From an uncultured bacterium (GTDB taxonomy: Bacteria; Actinomycetota; Coriobacteriia; Coriobacteriales; Coriobacteriaceae): a DNA stretch of 17,485 nucleotides. The DNA is taken from the NCBI GenBank assembly GCA_905214905.1, contig CAJMNK010000048.1, positions 1-17,485 of the forward strand, read 5' to 3'. The notes under the pieces were generated by a model, which was given only the letters and a program-made list of their open reading frames with translations, had not been told where the DNA came from and ran no database searches. The translations under genes and the position numbers were made by a program. Shown here in pieces: positions 6,554-14,080 of the stretch (its first letter is position 1; every line of letters starts with the position of its first letter).

Positions 6554-8737
6554 CTATGCGCAAGTCCCGTCTCCTGCACCCCCGTCAACAAGAACGTGCG
6601 CATCGAGCCACGCAATGTCATCTGCAAGGTGCGTGACGCCCAGATGGTGTCCGCCCGGGCAAACCTCGTGCGAGAGGTTGTCGGCCTTACCCAGCAGCGC
6701 GTAGGCGTCGCGGACGATATCGAGCTGCTCGTCTACGTTCGCAAGTCCGCGGGCGCCGTTGAGATGGTCTTTCTCGCAGCTTTGAACCAAGAGCGGACGC
6801 GGCGCGATCAACGAGGCGATGTCCCCCATATCGAGCAGGCGCCAAAGCCCCGGCACATAATTGCAGCTGCAGTTTCCGTTGAGATGCAGCAGTGAGTCGT
6901 CGACGCCATACAGATAGCCCGAGACAAACGCCTTGCGCACGCGTGGGTCGAGCGCAGCCAGATAGAGCGTCATGTACCCGCCGCCCGAGAAGCCAAAGCA
7001 GCCCAAGTCGTTCATGGCGATGTCGCCGCGTGTCTCGAGATAGTCGATCAGGCGCATGTTGTCCCAAGCGTTTAGGCCGGCAACCGTCAGGCCCAGCGGC
7101 TCGGCCATACGCGCCTGGTTAAGGCAGGTGCCGCGCAGGTAGCTCGTCTCATCGTCACCCTGGCCCTTCCAATCGCGGCGATGCCCCCAACCGCGGGCAT
7201 CGGGGCAGACGGTCACATAGCCCATCTGCGCCAGGCGCAGGCCGTAGTCATAGTTGAACTTGCGCACGGCGTCATCGACCGCCGGCACGCCCATAACGCC
7301 CGCGACGCTCGCCGCGCCCGCGCCCTGATGGCCGTGCGGGCAGATATAGCACCGCTTGCGCCCGTTTTCGTTGCACTTGGGCCCGGCGGGCTCCAGCAGG
7401 TACAGCGGCATCCAAACATCGGTCTCAACGCGCAAGAGCATATGGGTGCGCACGATATCCCCAGCCACACGCACCCGCTCGAGCTCGCGCACGTCGGGCG
7501 CCACGCGCTCCATGAGCGAAAGGCCTAAGACATCGTGGAGGCGTGTGCGGGTCGTGCGCTCCCACGCCTTAAAGTCGGCAGATGTCGCGCCCGCAAACGC
7601 GGCAGAACGGCCCTCTTTCTTGAGCCGCTCGCGCAACGCGGGCTCGTCCTCGTAGTAGTGCTCGATATGCACCGTTCGGCCACCGTCCGCAAGCCGGGCG
7701 GTTTCGACGGCATCGTCTGACCCACCCTGAGGGTCCCATCCGTCCTCGCCACCCAACACGAGCGCGCGGCTATAGCGCGCGGCACCGGAAGGATCGAGTT
7801 TGTGGGCCCAAGCAGCCCAGCCATCGGCGCTGCCGGCGGGTCCATGCAGCCGAGCGCCGGCATACAGCGCCCGGTCGTGCACGGCCGGTTTATCCCAGTC
7901 CCACCAGCCCTCGGTCTTGATATGTGAGCCCAGCCAGTAGTCGATCATCACGGTCTGGGCCCACTCGCGCCAAGGACGGCCCAGATAAACCGAGCCGGAC
8001 GCCACATCGTCCGACGCCGTGAAGGAGCAACCGTGAAACACAAAGCCATAGGGCTCGCCCTGGGGCGTCGAGGCCGCTGTAACGTAGCCATTCACATCCA
8101 GGGAGCGGTTGAGCGAACGGATCTCGCAGCCCTCAAAATAGGCTCGCGCACCACCAAAGATAACGTCGACGTCGCCGGCAATGAGGCAGCGGCGGTAGTA
8201 CTGCCGCCCCACGCGGCGCGGGGCGAACTGCTTGGGGCCTATAAAGCCGCCCGGCTTGGCCTCGCGCGGCGGCAGCGGCCCCAAAAAGAGCGTGTCCTGG
8301 TGTCCCTTAATGCAGCAGACATCGACAACCAGGCGGTCACCATCGGCATACAGGGCAATCGCCTGGCCGACCTCGCGCCCATCACCGGCGTTGTTTTCGA
8401 TTGTTAGACCCGCAAGCGTCACGTCGTCGGCATCGACCAGCACCGTGTACGTACGGAAGGTGCCGAGTCTTCCATCCTGGCAGCTACCATCTTCCGAAGG
8501 CATCTTGGCACCCAGGCCTCCCACGATACGCACGCTGTCGGCCGTCTCGCCCTCGAGCGTCACATGCGGACGACGAATTTCGACCCGTTCGCGGTACTCA
8601 CCCGGCGCCACCAGCACGCGCACCGGCACGGTCGCATCGGGCACACACCGCTCCGCCGCCTCGAGCGCCGCCGAAATGCTGCGATACGCGCCTTCGCGTT
8701 CGAGCGATACCTCAAAGAGCTGTTCTTTACCACTCAT
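6554..8737 (-). CDS. Fusion of CE8 pectin methylesterase with C-terminal alpha/beta-hydrolase esterase
   Basis: A 727-residue two-domain protein. The N-terminal part (about 10-300) is a pectin methylesterase beta-helix: GHQDTL with D148, VDVIFG with D191, TAAST (about 220-224) and LGRPW with R254 and W256, matching the acid/base Asp, nucleophile Asp and substrate-binding Arg/Trp of CE8. The C-terminal part (about 385-727) is an alpha/beta hydrolase with ICPHGH (about 465-470), GFSGGG (S584 as nucleophile), a probable acid at D657 (CEKDH) and histidine H697 or H698 (GGHHLG). It resembles acetylxylan esterase/Abhydrolase_7-type proteins and may remove acetyl or a second class of methyl ester. 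No signal peptide is visible, unusual for CE8, so de-esterification is expected in the cytosol. The ATG at 8737 lacks a strong Shine-Dalgarno, but the CE8 fold begins soon after. Both catalytic sets look intact; the specificity of the C-terminal part is unknown. Confidence 0.88.
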   Translation of the reverse strand: MSGKEQLFEVSLEREGAYRSISAALEAAERCVPDATVPVRVLVAPGEYRERVEIRRPHVTLEGETADSVRIVGGLGAKMPSEDGSCQDGRLGTFRTYTVLVDADDVTLAGLTIENNAGDGREVGQAIALYADGDRLVVDVCCIKGHQDTLFLGPLPPREAKPGGFIGPKQFAPRRVGRQYYRRCLIAGDVDVIFGGARAYFEGCEIRSLNRSLDVNGYVTAASTPQGEPYGFVFHGCSFTASDDVASGSVYLGRPWREWAQTVMIDYWLGSHIKTEGWWDWDKPAVHDRALYAGARLHGPAGSADGWAAWAHKLDPSGAARYSRALVLGGEDGWDPQGGSDDAVETARLADGGRTVHIEHYYEDEPALRERLKKEGRSAAFAGATSADFKAWERTTRTRLHDVLGLSLMERVAPDVRELERVRVAGDIVRTHMLLRVETDVWMPLYLLEPAGPKCNENGRKRCYICPHGHQGAGAASVAGVMGVPAVDDAVRKFNYDYGLRLAQMGYVTVCPDARGWGHRRDWKGQGDDETSYLRGTCLNQARMAEPLGLTVAGLNAWDNMRLIDYLETRGDIAMNDLGCFGFSGGGYMTLYLAALDPRVRKAFVSGYLYGVDDSLLHLNGNCSCNYVPGLWRLLDMGDIASLIAPRPLLVQSCEKDHLNGARGLANVDEQLDIVRDAYALLGKADNLSHEVCPGGHHLGVTHLADDIAWLDAHVLVDGGAGDGTCA

Positions 8738-8795
8738 CTGTCATTACGCTTTCTGTCACAGAACACCCACCGTGCAATACCGGCACCTATAGATT

Positions 8796-8831
8796 GCGTG
8801 CGACAGCCGGGCAGACCCGACCGTCGCACGC
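8796..8831. other. Strong intergenic stem-loop between GH28 and the esterase fusion
   Basis: GCGTGCGAC (8796-8804) pairs perfectly with GTCGCACGC (8823-8831), and an inner CGGG/CCCG extends the stem around a CAGA loop. No T tract follows on either strand. It lies in the 131-bp gap between the GH28 stop (8869) and the fusion start (8737). It may be an mRNA processing or stability element within one transcript; I see no convincing promoter in the gap. Confidence 0.55.
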
Positions 8832-8868
8832 CTCAACATGCCGTATTCACTTGTGCAGGAGCACTACC

Positions 8869-10464
8869 CTACGCGCGGATAACCTTGTCGACGTTTTGCA
8901 GCTGCAGCTCGTCGCCATCCTGACCCTCGATGCGCACGTTCTGCAGGTCGAGGACTTTCACGTTCTGCGCGATGATGCCCTGGCGCACCATGGGCTCCAC
9001 GCCGCAGGCCATGGCCGGCACAAAGGGCTCGGCATCGGCGGCAAAGGTCACATGGACATCCTGGAACGTCAGGCGCGTCACCTTGCTCTCGGGAAGGCCC
9101 GTGATATAGGCCGCGGCCGCATGGCAGTTGGTGGCCTCGATATCGCAAAACGTCGTGGCGCCAAAGCCGGGCGTACGGTCGTCGACGGGCAGCGCCTCGC
9201 GAGACTGAACGTAGTCGGTCTTACCGTCCTTGTCGCAGAAGTAGAACGAGTTGACCACGAAGGGCGTGAGCACCTTATCCATGCGAATGTGCTCGAAGGT
9301 GATGCCCTCGTTGACGGCGTCCTTGCCGCGTCCGCGGCGTGTCTTGACGCGCAGGCCGCGGTCGGTGCGCTCAAAGAGGCACTTGCTCACGGTGAGGTCC
9401 TTGATGCCGCCGGCGGCCTCGGATCCCAGCACCACGGCGCCGTGGCCGTCGTGCATGTAGCAGTGCGAGATCAGCACGTCGTGCGTGGCGGGACGGAGCT
9501 CGGGTTCAATGCCCAGTTTGCCGCTCTTGATGGCGATGCAGTCGTCGCCCACCGAGAACTGACATCCAAGGATGCGGACAAAACCGCAGCTCTCGGGATC
9601 GAAACCGTCGGTGTTGTGGGAGTTCTTGGGACCCTCGATGGACAGGCACAGGGCATCGACGTGCTCGCACAGAATGGGATGGATATTCCACGCCGGGCTG
9701 TTGCGCACGGTAAAGCCGGCAAGACTCACGTTTTCGCACTCGGACAGGAAGATCATGCGCGGGCGGGCGACCTCGCGGCCCTCCTCGGGACGGAAGATGT
9801 TCTTAAAGTCCTTGTTCCACCAGTTGTCCTCGGCAAAATCGGTCTGGCCGTCGATGGCGCCGCGGCCATAGATGCACACGTCGTGCACGCTCAGGCCCGT
9901 AAAGGTCGAACAGTAGGTCGAAAAGCTCTCGCCTTCCCAGCGGCCCAGGGGCAGCATGTCGGTGCCGGCATACCCGGCGCCCTCGTCGCCCGTGACCGTG
10001 CCCGGAATGTAGGCAAGCGCCGCGCGGTCGTGACGGGCCAGCAGCACCGCGCCCTCGGCAAGCTCGATGTTGATATTGCTCTTAAGGAAGAGGGACTTGA
10101 TGCGGTAGTTGCCGGCGGGGATCAGCACGCGCCCGCCCTTGGGGCAGGCCATGATGGCAGCCTGAATGTTGGTGGTGTCATCGTGCTCGGCATCGCCCTT
10201 GGCTCCGCAGTCGCGAACGTTGATGGTAAAGGGCTCCGCCGGCGTGGTGACGCCTACGCTCAACTCGCGCTCGCCGCAGACAAAGCGGATCAGGTTGCGC
10301 TTGCCGGGGGTCAGGCCATCGACATAGGTCTCGACCGTATTCGTGGTACCGGCGGGCTCATCGTTGACAAAGATCTCCCACGTATCGGCACAGGTAAAGT
10401 AGCCGCCATCGTCGAGCTCGATAACAGCCGCGCGGGCATTGCGCCAGATAACGTTCGTCTCCAT
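8869..10464 (-). CDS. GH28 exo-polygalacturonase (cytosolic, with N-terminal fibronectin III-like domain)
   Basis: A 531-residue protein. Residues about 1-80 form a small beta domain like the FnIII module in bacterial exo-polygalacturonases; the beta-helix follows from about 80. All four GH28 signatures are present: NTDGFD (284-289, D286), GDD (306-308), GHG (340-342) and RVK (372-374), which supply the three catalytic Asp and the substrate-binding His, Arg and Lys. It would release galacturonate, or digalacturonate, from oligogalacturonide ends, feeding UxaC. No signal peptide is visible. Overall build is like the cytosolic Thermotoga exo-enzyme rather than secreted plant-pathogen endo-enzymes (established family knowledge). 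ATG 10464 has AGGGAGAG about 5 bases upstream, better than the in-frame ATG at 10479. It lies 115 bp after the symporter, beyond a terminator, so it depends on readthrough or an unseen promoter. Confidence 0.92.
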   Translation of the reverse strand: METNVIWRNARAAVIELDDGGYFTCADTWEIFVNDEPAGTTNTVETYVDGLTPGKRNLIRFVCGERELSVGVTTPAEPFTINVRDCGAKGDAEHDDTTNIQAAIMACPKGGRVLIPAGNYRIKSLFLKSNINIELAEGAVLLARHDRAALAYIPGTVTGDEGAGYAGTDMLPLGRWEGESFSTYCSTFTGLSVHDVCIYGRGAIDGQTDFAEDNWWNKDFKNIFRPEEGREVARPRMIFLSECENVSLAGFTVRNSPAWNIHPILCEHVDALCLSIEGPKNSHNTDGFDPESCGFVRILGCQFSVGDDCIAIKSGKLGIEPELRPATHDVLISHCYMHDGHGAVVLGSEAAGGIKDLTVSKCLFERTDRGLRVKTRRGRGKDAVNEGITFEHIRMDKVLTPFVVNSFYFCDKDGKTDYVQSREALPVDDRTPGFGATTFCDIEATNCHAAAAYITGLPESKVTRLTFQDVHVTFAADAEPFVPAMACGVEPMVRQGIIAQNVKVLDLQNVRIEGQDGDELQLQNVDKVIRA

Positions 10465-10504
10465 GGGTCTCTCCCTCAAATGTAATCAGAAGTTCATACT
10501 ACTC

Positions 10505-10554
10505 GTTTTTAAAAAAGGGCCGTACCCGCCGGTGGATCTCCGGTGGCACGGCCC
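10505..10554 (-). terminator. Intrinsic terminator after the symporter gene
   Basis: GGGCCGT (10517-10523) pairs with ACGGCCC (10548-10554), with further imperfect pairing of GCCGG and CCGG inside. On the minus strand it is followed at once by TTTTTT (10511-10516). It starts 25 bp after the symporter stop (10579). It probably lets the symporter be made in excess of the enzymes downstream. Confidence 0.8.
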
Positions 10555-10578
10555 TGTGGTTTGGACGATGCGCCTGCC

Positions 10579-12138
10579 CTACTCGGCGGGAATTACGCTG
10601 CCGTCCTGGAAGCCAACATTGTTGTGGGCGAAGCAGTCCTCGTACTTAAAGCCGGAGAGCTCCTCGCAAAGCGCCTTGACCTCGGGCTTGACGTCGGCCA
10701 TCTTGCCACCCTCCTTGACACGGTGGATCTCGTCGCAAAGGATGTCGCACTGCTCCTTGTCAATCTTGATGCCGCGGGCAAGGACGGCCGCGAGCAGGAA
10801 GAAGCCGGCGCAGCCGATGAGCATGTAGCCGCAGATGTACAGAGGCACGGTGGCGGGCTGGGTCACGGCGTCGCTGTTGCCGGCGGTCTGAATGAAGCCG
10901 GAGGCAGCAAGGACGATAGCCCATACGTTGACGGCAACAGCCTGGGCGATCTGCTGGCAGAGCTGCTGTGCGGAGCTGTAGATGCCCTCGCGACGACGCA
11001 GGGTGATGAGCTCATCGACATCGGGGATGTAGTTGAGCAGAACATCGGGCAGATACTGGAAGCCAACGTAGAAGAACTTCCAGATGGCGAAGATGATGGG
11101 GTAGGCGATCATGGCGATGGCGACCGTGGAGGTGCCGTTAATCTGACCAAAGGCGAAGTAGTTGTAGGCGATGATGCACGCGGCGCAACCGACGTTTGCC
11201 AGGTACCAAGACTTGTGGAAGCCCTTCTTGGCCATGAGGGCGACCCAGATGGCGGTGCAGACGATAGCGACAACCTTGCCGGGCATCTCCATCACGGACT
11301 CGTAGGACTTAGGAATCTGCAGACAGTAGACGATGAAGAAGGACAGGCACGCAGACCAGCAGGCAGCGGCGAGCTTCGTGGAGACCTGCGCATACAGGAC
11401 CTTGCGGAAGGACTTGTTGCGGAAGGTAGAGATAACGTCGATGAAAAACTTCTTGATACCCTCGCCGACGCTCTCGATCTTCTCCTGAGCGACCTCCTCG
11501 GGGGTGTGCTCCCACGTGGACAGGTACACGCACAGCAGCGAGATTGCCATGACCGAAGCGTTAATCGTAGCAATAATGAAGTAGCTGAACGGGTTGGTCT
11601 CGCCGAAGGTGCCAAAGCCAAAGCCGACGAGTGCTGCCATCAGGAAGCCGGCGGCGTTACCAAAGAGGTGCTTGTAGCCGGTGAGGTACGTACGCTCCTT
11701 GAAGTCATCGGTCATCTCGATGGTAAGCGGCGACAGGTTGGCGGTGCAGAACGTGTACGCGACGTTGTAGATCAGGTACAACACAAAGTAGTACGGGAAA
11801 CCAAACGGCGTAGCCACAAAGATGAGCGGCTCGGCGACCATCATCGGGATAGCCAGCAAAATCCAGAAACGTCGGCGGCCAAAGATGCGGCCGATCTTGG
11901 TAGCGTAGAAGTTATCGGCCACAAAGCCCATGAGCGGGCACAGAATGGCGTTGAGATAGATGGCGAACGAGCTGATCAGCGCAGCCTCGCCTGCGGACAG
12001 ACCGCACTCCGTGGACAGGAACAGCACCATGTAGCTGTGCGTAAAGCTCAGGGCACCGGAGTTGAGCATGCCGCCCATACCAAAGCCCAAGCGCGTCCAG
12101 AATGTGATCTTGCGCTTTTTACCGATCTTGTTAGTCAT
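10579..12138 (-). CDS. GPH-family sugar:cation symporter, probable oligogalacturonide importer
   Basis: A 519-residue membrane protein with about 12 hydrophobic segments and the MFS/GPH layout. The loop after the second or third segment reads GRRRFWILLAIP, the GRRRPW-like signature of glycoside-pentoside-hexuronide:cation symporters (MelB, UidB, YicJ, TogT-like). It would bring sugars or short uronides through the cytoplasmic membrane with H+ or Na+. Because every glycosidase and esterase nearby is cytosolic, the cargo is probably an oligogalacturonide rather than only free galacturonate (inference). ATG 12138 has AGAGGGAG about 5 bases upstream; the in-frame ATG at 12216 lies in the leader next to the operator and has no such site. 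The C-terminal 60 or so residues after the last membrane segment are a cytosolic tail. It has its own double-operator promoter upstream and a terminator downstream. Confidence 0.9.
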   Translation of the reverse strand: MTNKIGKKRKITFWTRLGFGMGGMLNSGALSFTHSYMVLFLSTECGLSAGEAALISSFAIYLNAILCPLMGFVADNFYATKIGRIFGRRRFWILLAIPMMVAEPLIFVATPFGFPYYFVLYLIYNVAYTFCTANLSPLTIEMTDDFKERTYLTGYKHLFGNAAGFLMAALVGFGFGTFGETNPFSYFIIATINASVMAISLLCVYLSTWEHTPEEVAQEKIESVGEGIKKFFIDVISTFRNKSFRKVLYAQVSTKLAAACWSACLSFFIVYCLQIPKSYESVMEMPGKVVAIVCTAIWVALMAKKGFHKSWYLANVGCAACIIAYNYFAFGQINGTSTVAIAMIAYPIIFAIWKFFYVGFQYLPDVLLNYIPDVDELITLRRREGIYSSAQQLCQQIAQAVAVNVWAIVLAASGFIQTAGNSDAVTQPATVPLYICGYMLIGCAGFFLLAAVLARGIKIDKEQCDILCDEIHRVKEGGKMADVKPEVKALCEELSGFKYEDCFAHNNVGFQDGSVIPAE

Positions 12139-12221
12139 CGAGCTCCCTCTCTTTTCTCGATTGTCTTGTAACAAGACATTGGAGTCCATACCGATGTCTG
12201 TCTGCATATCGCCCACTCGTA

Positions 12222-12317
12222 GGGTGAACGTTTAGCTAGATTATGCGCGATTGCGTATGATAGGTGAACGTTCACTTGTATATTATCCTTGAACGGTCGT
12301 TTTTTGCCGTTAAACGG
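12222..12317 (-). promoter_or_regulatory. Regulated promoter of the symporter unit (two operators plus 27-bp AACGG element)
   Basis: Operator 1 (GGGTGAACGTTTA, centre 12229/12230) and operator 2 (GTGAACGTTCAC, 12264-12275, centre 12269/12270) are 40 bp apart. On the minus strand a TTCACC -35 (plus positions 12263-12268, inside operator 2) and a CATAAT -10 (12240-12245) are separated by exactly 17 bp. Operator 1 would therefore cover the start-site region, as expected for a repressor. The 27-bp element GAACGG-N10-CCGTT-N-AACGG spans 12291-12317, with its first arm 25 bp upstream of operator 2. The DNA-binding family (LacI-like) is inferred from the even palindrome with central CG. Confidence 0.75.
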
Positions 12318-12380
12318 ACATCTGACTTGAAAAAAATCACGATTACATGGGTATTGAGTGGGTTTAAATTTGAGGTCGAT

Positions 12381-12395
12381 TAGGTGAACGTTTAT
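12381..12395. promoter_or_regulatory. Distal operator-like site upstream of the symporter promoter
   Basis: TAGGTGAACGTTTAT has the operator core with a degenerate right half, centre 12389/12390, 120 bp from operator 2. It could support looping, or mark a second weak promoter: TTCACC is followed on the minus strand by an AT-rich stretch, but no good -10 is visible. Confidence 0.55.
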
Positions 12396-12440
12396 TGTTT
12401 TCGCCGCTCCCGTACCCTCAGGAAGACACGCCCGAACAGA

Positions 12441-12485
12441 CAGAACAAACATGGCCCCGCCGGGAACACTCCCGACGGGGCCATG
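12441..12485 (-). terminator. Strong terminator after uxaA
   Basis: CATGGCCCCGCCGGGA (12450-12465) pairs with TCCCGACGGGGCCATG (12470-12485) with one mismatch, around a 4-base loop. On the minus strand TTTGTTCTG follows. It lies 33 bp past the uxaA stop (12518) and separates the uxaCBA unit from the symporter promoter. Confidence 0.85.
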
Positions 12486-12517
12486 GTCAATAGCGCCCTA
12501 TGCGAACCCATTTACCG

Positions 12518-14002
12518 CTACAGGCAGACGCCGTCCTTCCAGATGCTGATCTCGTGACAGCCGCGGCGCTCGGCACTCGTAAGCTTGCCGCTCGCCGTCT
12601 CTAGCACCAGCTGGTACAGGTCGTGGGCAGCCTCGTCGAGCGTACGCTCGCCCGTGGCGACCACGCCGGCGTTAAAGTCCATCCAGTTGGCCTTGTGGTC
12701 GCACAGACGCTGGTTGGTGAACACCTTGAGTGTAGGCGCCGGTGCGCCAAACGGCGTGCCGCGGCCGGTCGAGAACAGGATTACGTGGCAGCCGGCAGCC
12801 GTCAGGGCCGTGGTGGATACCATGTCGTTACCCGGGCCGCACAGCATGTTCAGGCCATGCTTGGTAGCCTGACCGGCATACGGCAGCACGTCGACGATGG
12901 GGGCAGATCCGCCCTTTTGCACGCAGCCGCAGCTCTTGTCCTCGAGCGTGGTAATGCCGCCATCCTTGTTGCCGGGGCTCGGGTTCTCATAGACGACCTC
13001 GCCGTGGCTGATAAAGTAGTCCTTAAAGCCGTTGAGCATGTCGGCAGCTGCGTTAAAGACGTCCTGGCTCTCACAGCGATCGAGCAGAATGCTCTCCGCG
13101 CCAAACATCTCGGGAACCTCGGTGAGCACCGACGTGCCGCCGCGGGCGACAACCATATCGCTCACGCGACCGATCGTGGGGTTGGCGGTAATGCCCGAAA
13201 GACCGTCAGAGCCGCCGCACTTAAGGCCAATGACCAGCTCGGAGGCAGGAATGGGCTCACGCTTGGCCTGCTTGGCCAGGTCGGCAAGCTCGGACAGGAT
13301 CTTGTGACCCTCGACCTGCTCGTCGGCTACATCCTGGCAGGCGAGGAATCGAACGCGCTCGCGATCGAAGTCACCGAGCTCGTCGAGTACCTGCTGGTGC
13401 GTGCAGTTTTCGCAACCGAGGGACAGGAACAGCACACCCGCAGCGTTTGCGTGACGCGAGAGCGCCACCAGCAGACGGCGCGTCTGGGCATGGTCGGCAC
13501 CGGTCTGCGAGCAGCCAAAGGGATGCGGGAAGTAGTAAACGCCCTCCAGCGAGCCCTCGACCAGATCCTGAGCCTGCTCGCACATGGCACGTGCGACCTC
13601 GTTGACGCAGCCGACCGTGGGAATGATCCACAGCTCGTTGCGCGTGGCGGCGCGGCCGTCAGCGCGGCGGAAGCCCATAAAGGTCTCGGGCTCAACCAGT
13701 TCAACGACCGGATGCGTCGGGTTGTAAGCGTACTCGACCTCGCCCGAAAGGTTGGTCTTGACGTTATGCGTATGAAGCCACTGACCGGGCTGGATGTCGC
13801 CCGTCACGTGACCGATAGGAAGACCGTACTTGACGACGTCTTCCCCCGCCGCAATGGCACGCACGGCCATCTTGTGGCCCTGCGGAATATCCTCCGCGGC
13901 AACGACCTCGCCCACCCCGGGAACCGCGACGGCGGTGCCCTTGGCAAGCGGCGACAGCGCGACGATCACGTTATCGGCCGGATTGATCTGGATAGTGTTC
14001 AT
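12518..14002 (-). CDS. uxaA: Altronate dehydratase UxaA
   Basis: A 494-residue protein, almost the same length as E. coli UxaA. It removes water from D-altronate to give 2-keto-3-deoxygluconate, the last step of the isomerase route present here. The N-terminal SAF domain (about 5-85, including GQWLHTHN) is followed by the family block GFRRADGRAATRNELW (about 110-125) and TVGCVNE, and later GLKCGGSDGLSG and CGPGND, with several conserved cysteines and histidines suited to an Fe(II) site. Full-length UxaA and GarD/TalrD relatives share this build; the company of uxaB and uxaC makes altronate the likely substrate. ATG 14002 has AGGA about 9 bases upstream, a moderate site. It is last in the uxaCBA unit, 78 bp after uxaB. 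Confidence 0.95.
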   Translation of the reverse strand: MNTIQINPADNVIVALSPLAKGTAVAVPGVGEVVAAEDIPQGHKMAVRAIAAGEDVVKYGLPIGHVTGDIQPGQWLHTHNVKTNLSGEVEYAYNPTHPVVELVEPETFMGFRRADGRAATRNELWIIPTVGCVNEVARAMCEQAQDLVEGSLEGVYYFPHPFGCSQTGADHAQTRRLLVALSRHANAAGVLFLSLGCENCTHQQVLDELGDFDRERVRFLACQDVADEQVEGHKILSELADLAKQAKREPIPASELVIGLKCGGSDGLSGITANPTIGRVSDMVVARGGTSVLTEVPEMFGAESILLDRCESQDVFNAAADMLNGFKDYFISHGEVVYENPSPGNKDGGITTLEDKSCGCVQKGGSAPIVDVLPYAGQATKHGLNMLCGPGNDMVSTTALTAAGCHVILFSTGRGTPFGAPAPTLKVFTNQRLCDHKANWMDFNAGVVATGERTLDEAAHDLYQLVLETASGKLTSAERRGCHEISIWKDGVCL

Positions 14003-14080
14003 TACAAATGGTCCTAACCCTACAGGTTGAGCAGAAGTCAGCGGGCGCCCGCCAGTTGCCCGGCGCGCGCACAGAAGGAT

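Larger units (their letters stand above)
12139..12517. other. Intergenic region between uxaA and the symporter
   Basis: This 379-bp stretch holds no convincing gene. It contains the uxaA terminator (12450-12485), a distal operator (12381-12395), the symporter promoter (12222-12317) and a leader of about 80 bp. The part from about 12317 to 12400 is noticeably AT-rich compared with the genes. A 105-codon open frame across it has no ribosome site and runs through the operators and the terminator. Confidence 0.8.

Noticed and set aside
8401..10485. 694-codon plus-strand open frame across the CE8 start and the GH28 gene
   Set aside because: It runs opposite GH28, whose four signatures are intact on the minus strand; the plus-strand product has no recognisable domain.
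10543..12171. 542-codon plus-strand open frame opposite the symporter
   Set aside because: The product is highly acidic and shows no membrane segments or motifs, while the minus-strand protein has a clear GPH layout.
12135..12452. 105-codon minus-strand open frame in the gap upstream of the symporter
   Set aside because: It covers the operators, the AT-rich promoter region and the edge of the uxaA terminator, and overlaps the symporter start; no ribosome site or recognisable protein.
12623..14017. 464-codon plus-strand open frame opposite uxaA
   Set aside because: Shadow of uxaA; no motif and no ribosome site of note.
14041..14052. 12-bp palindrome GCGGGCGCCCGC between uxaB and uxaA
   Set aside because: Short and very GC-rich with no T tract, and unlike the operator motif; it could arise by chance at this base composition.
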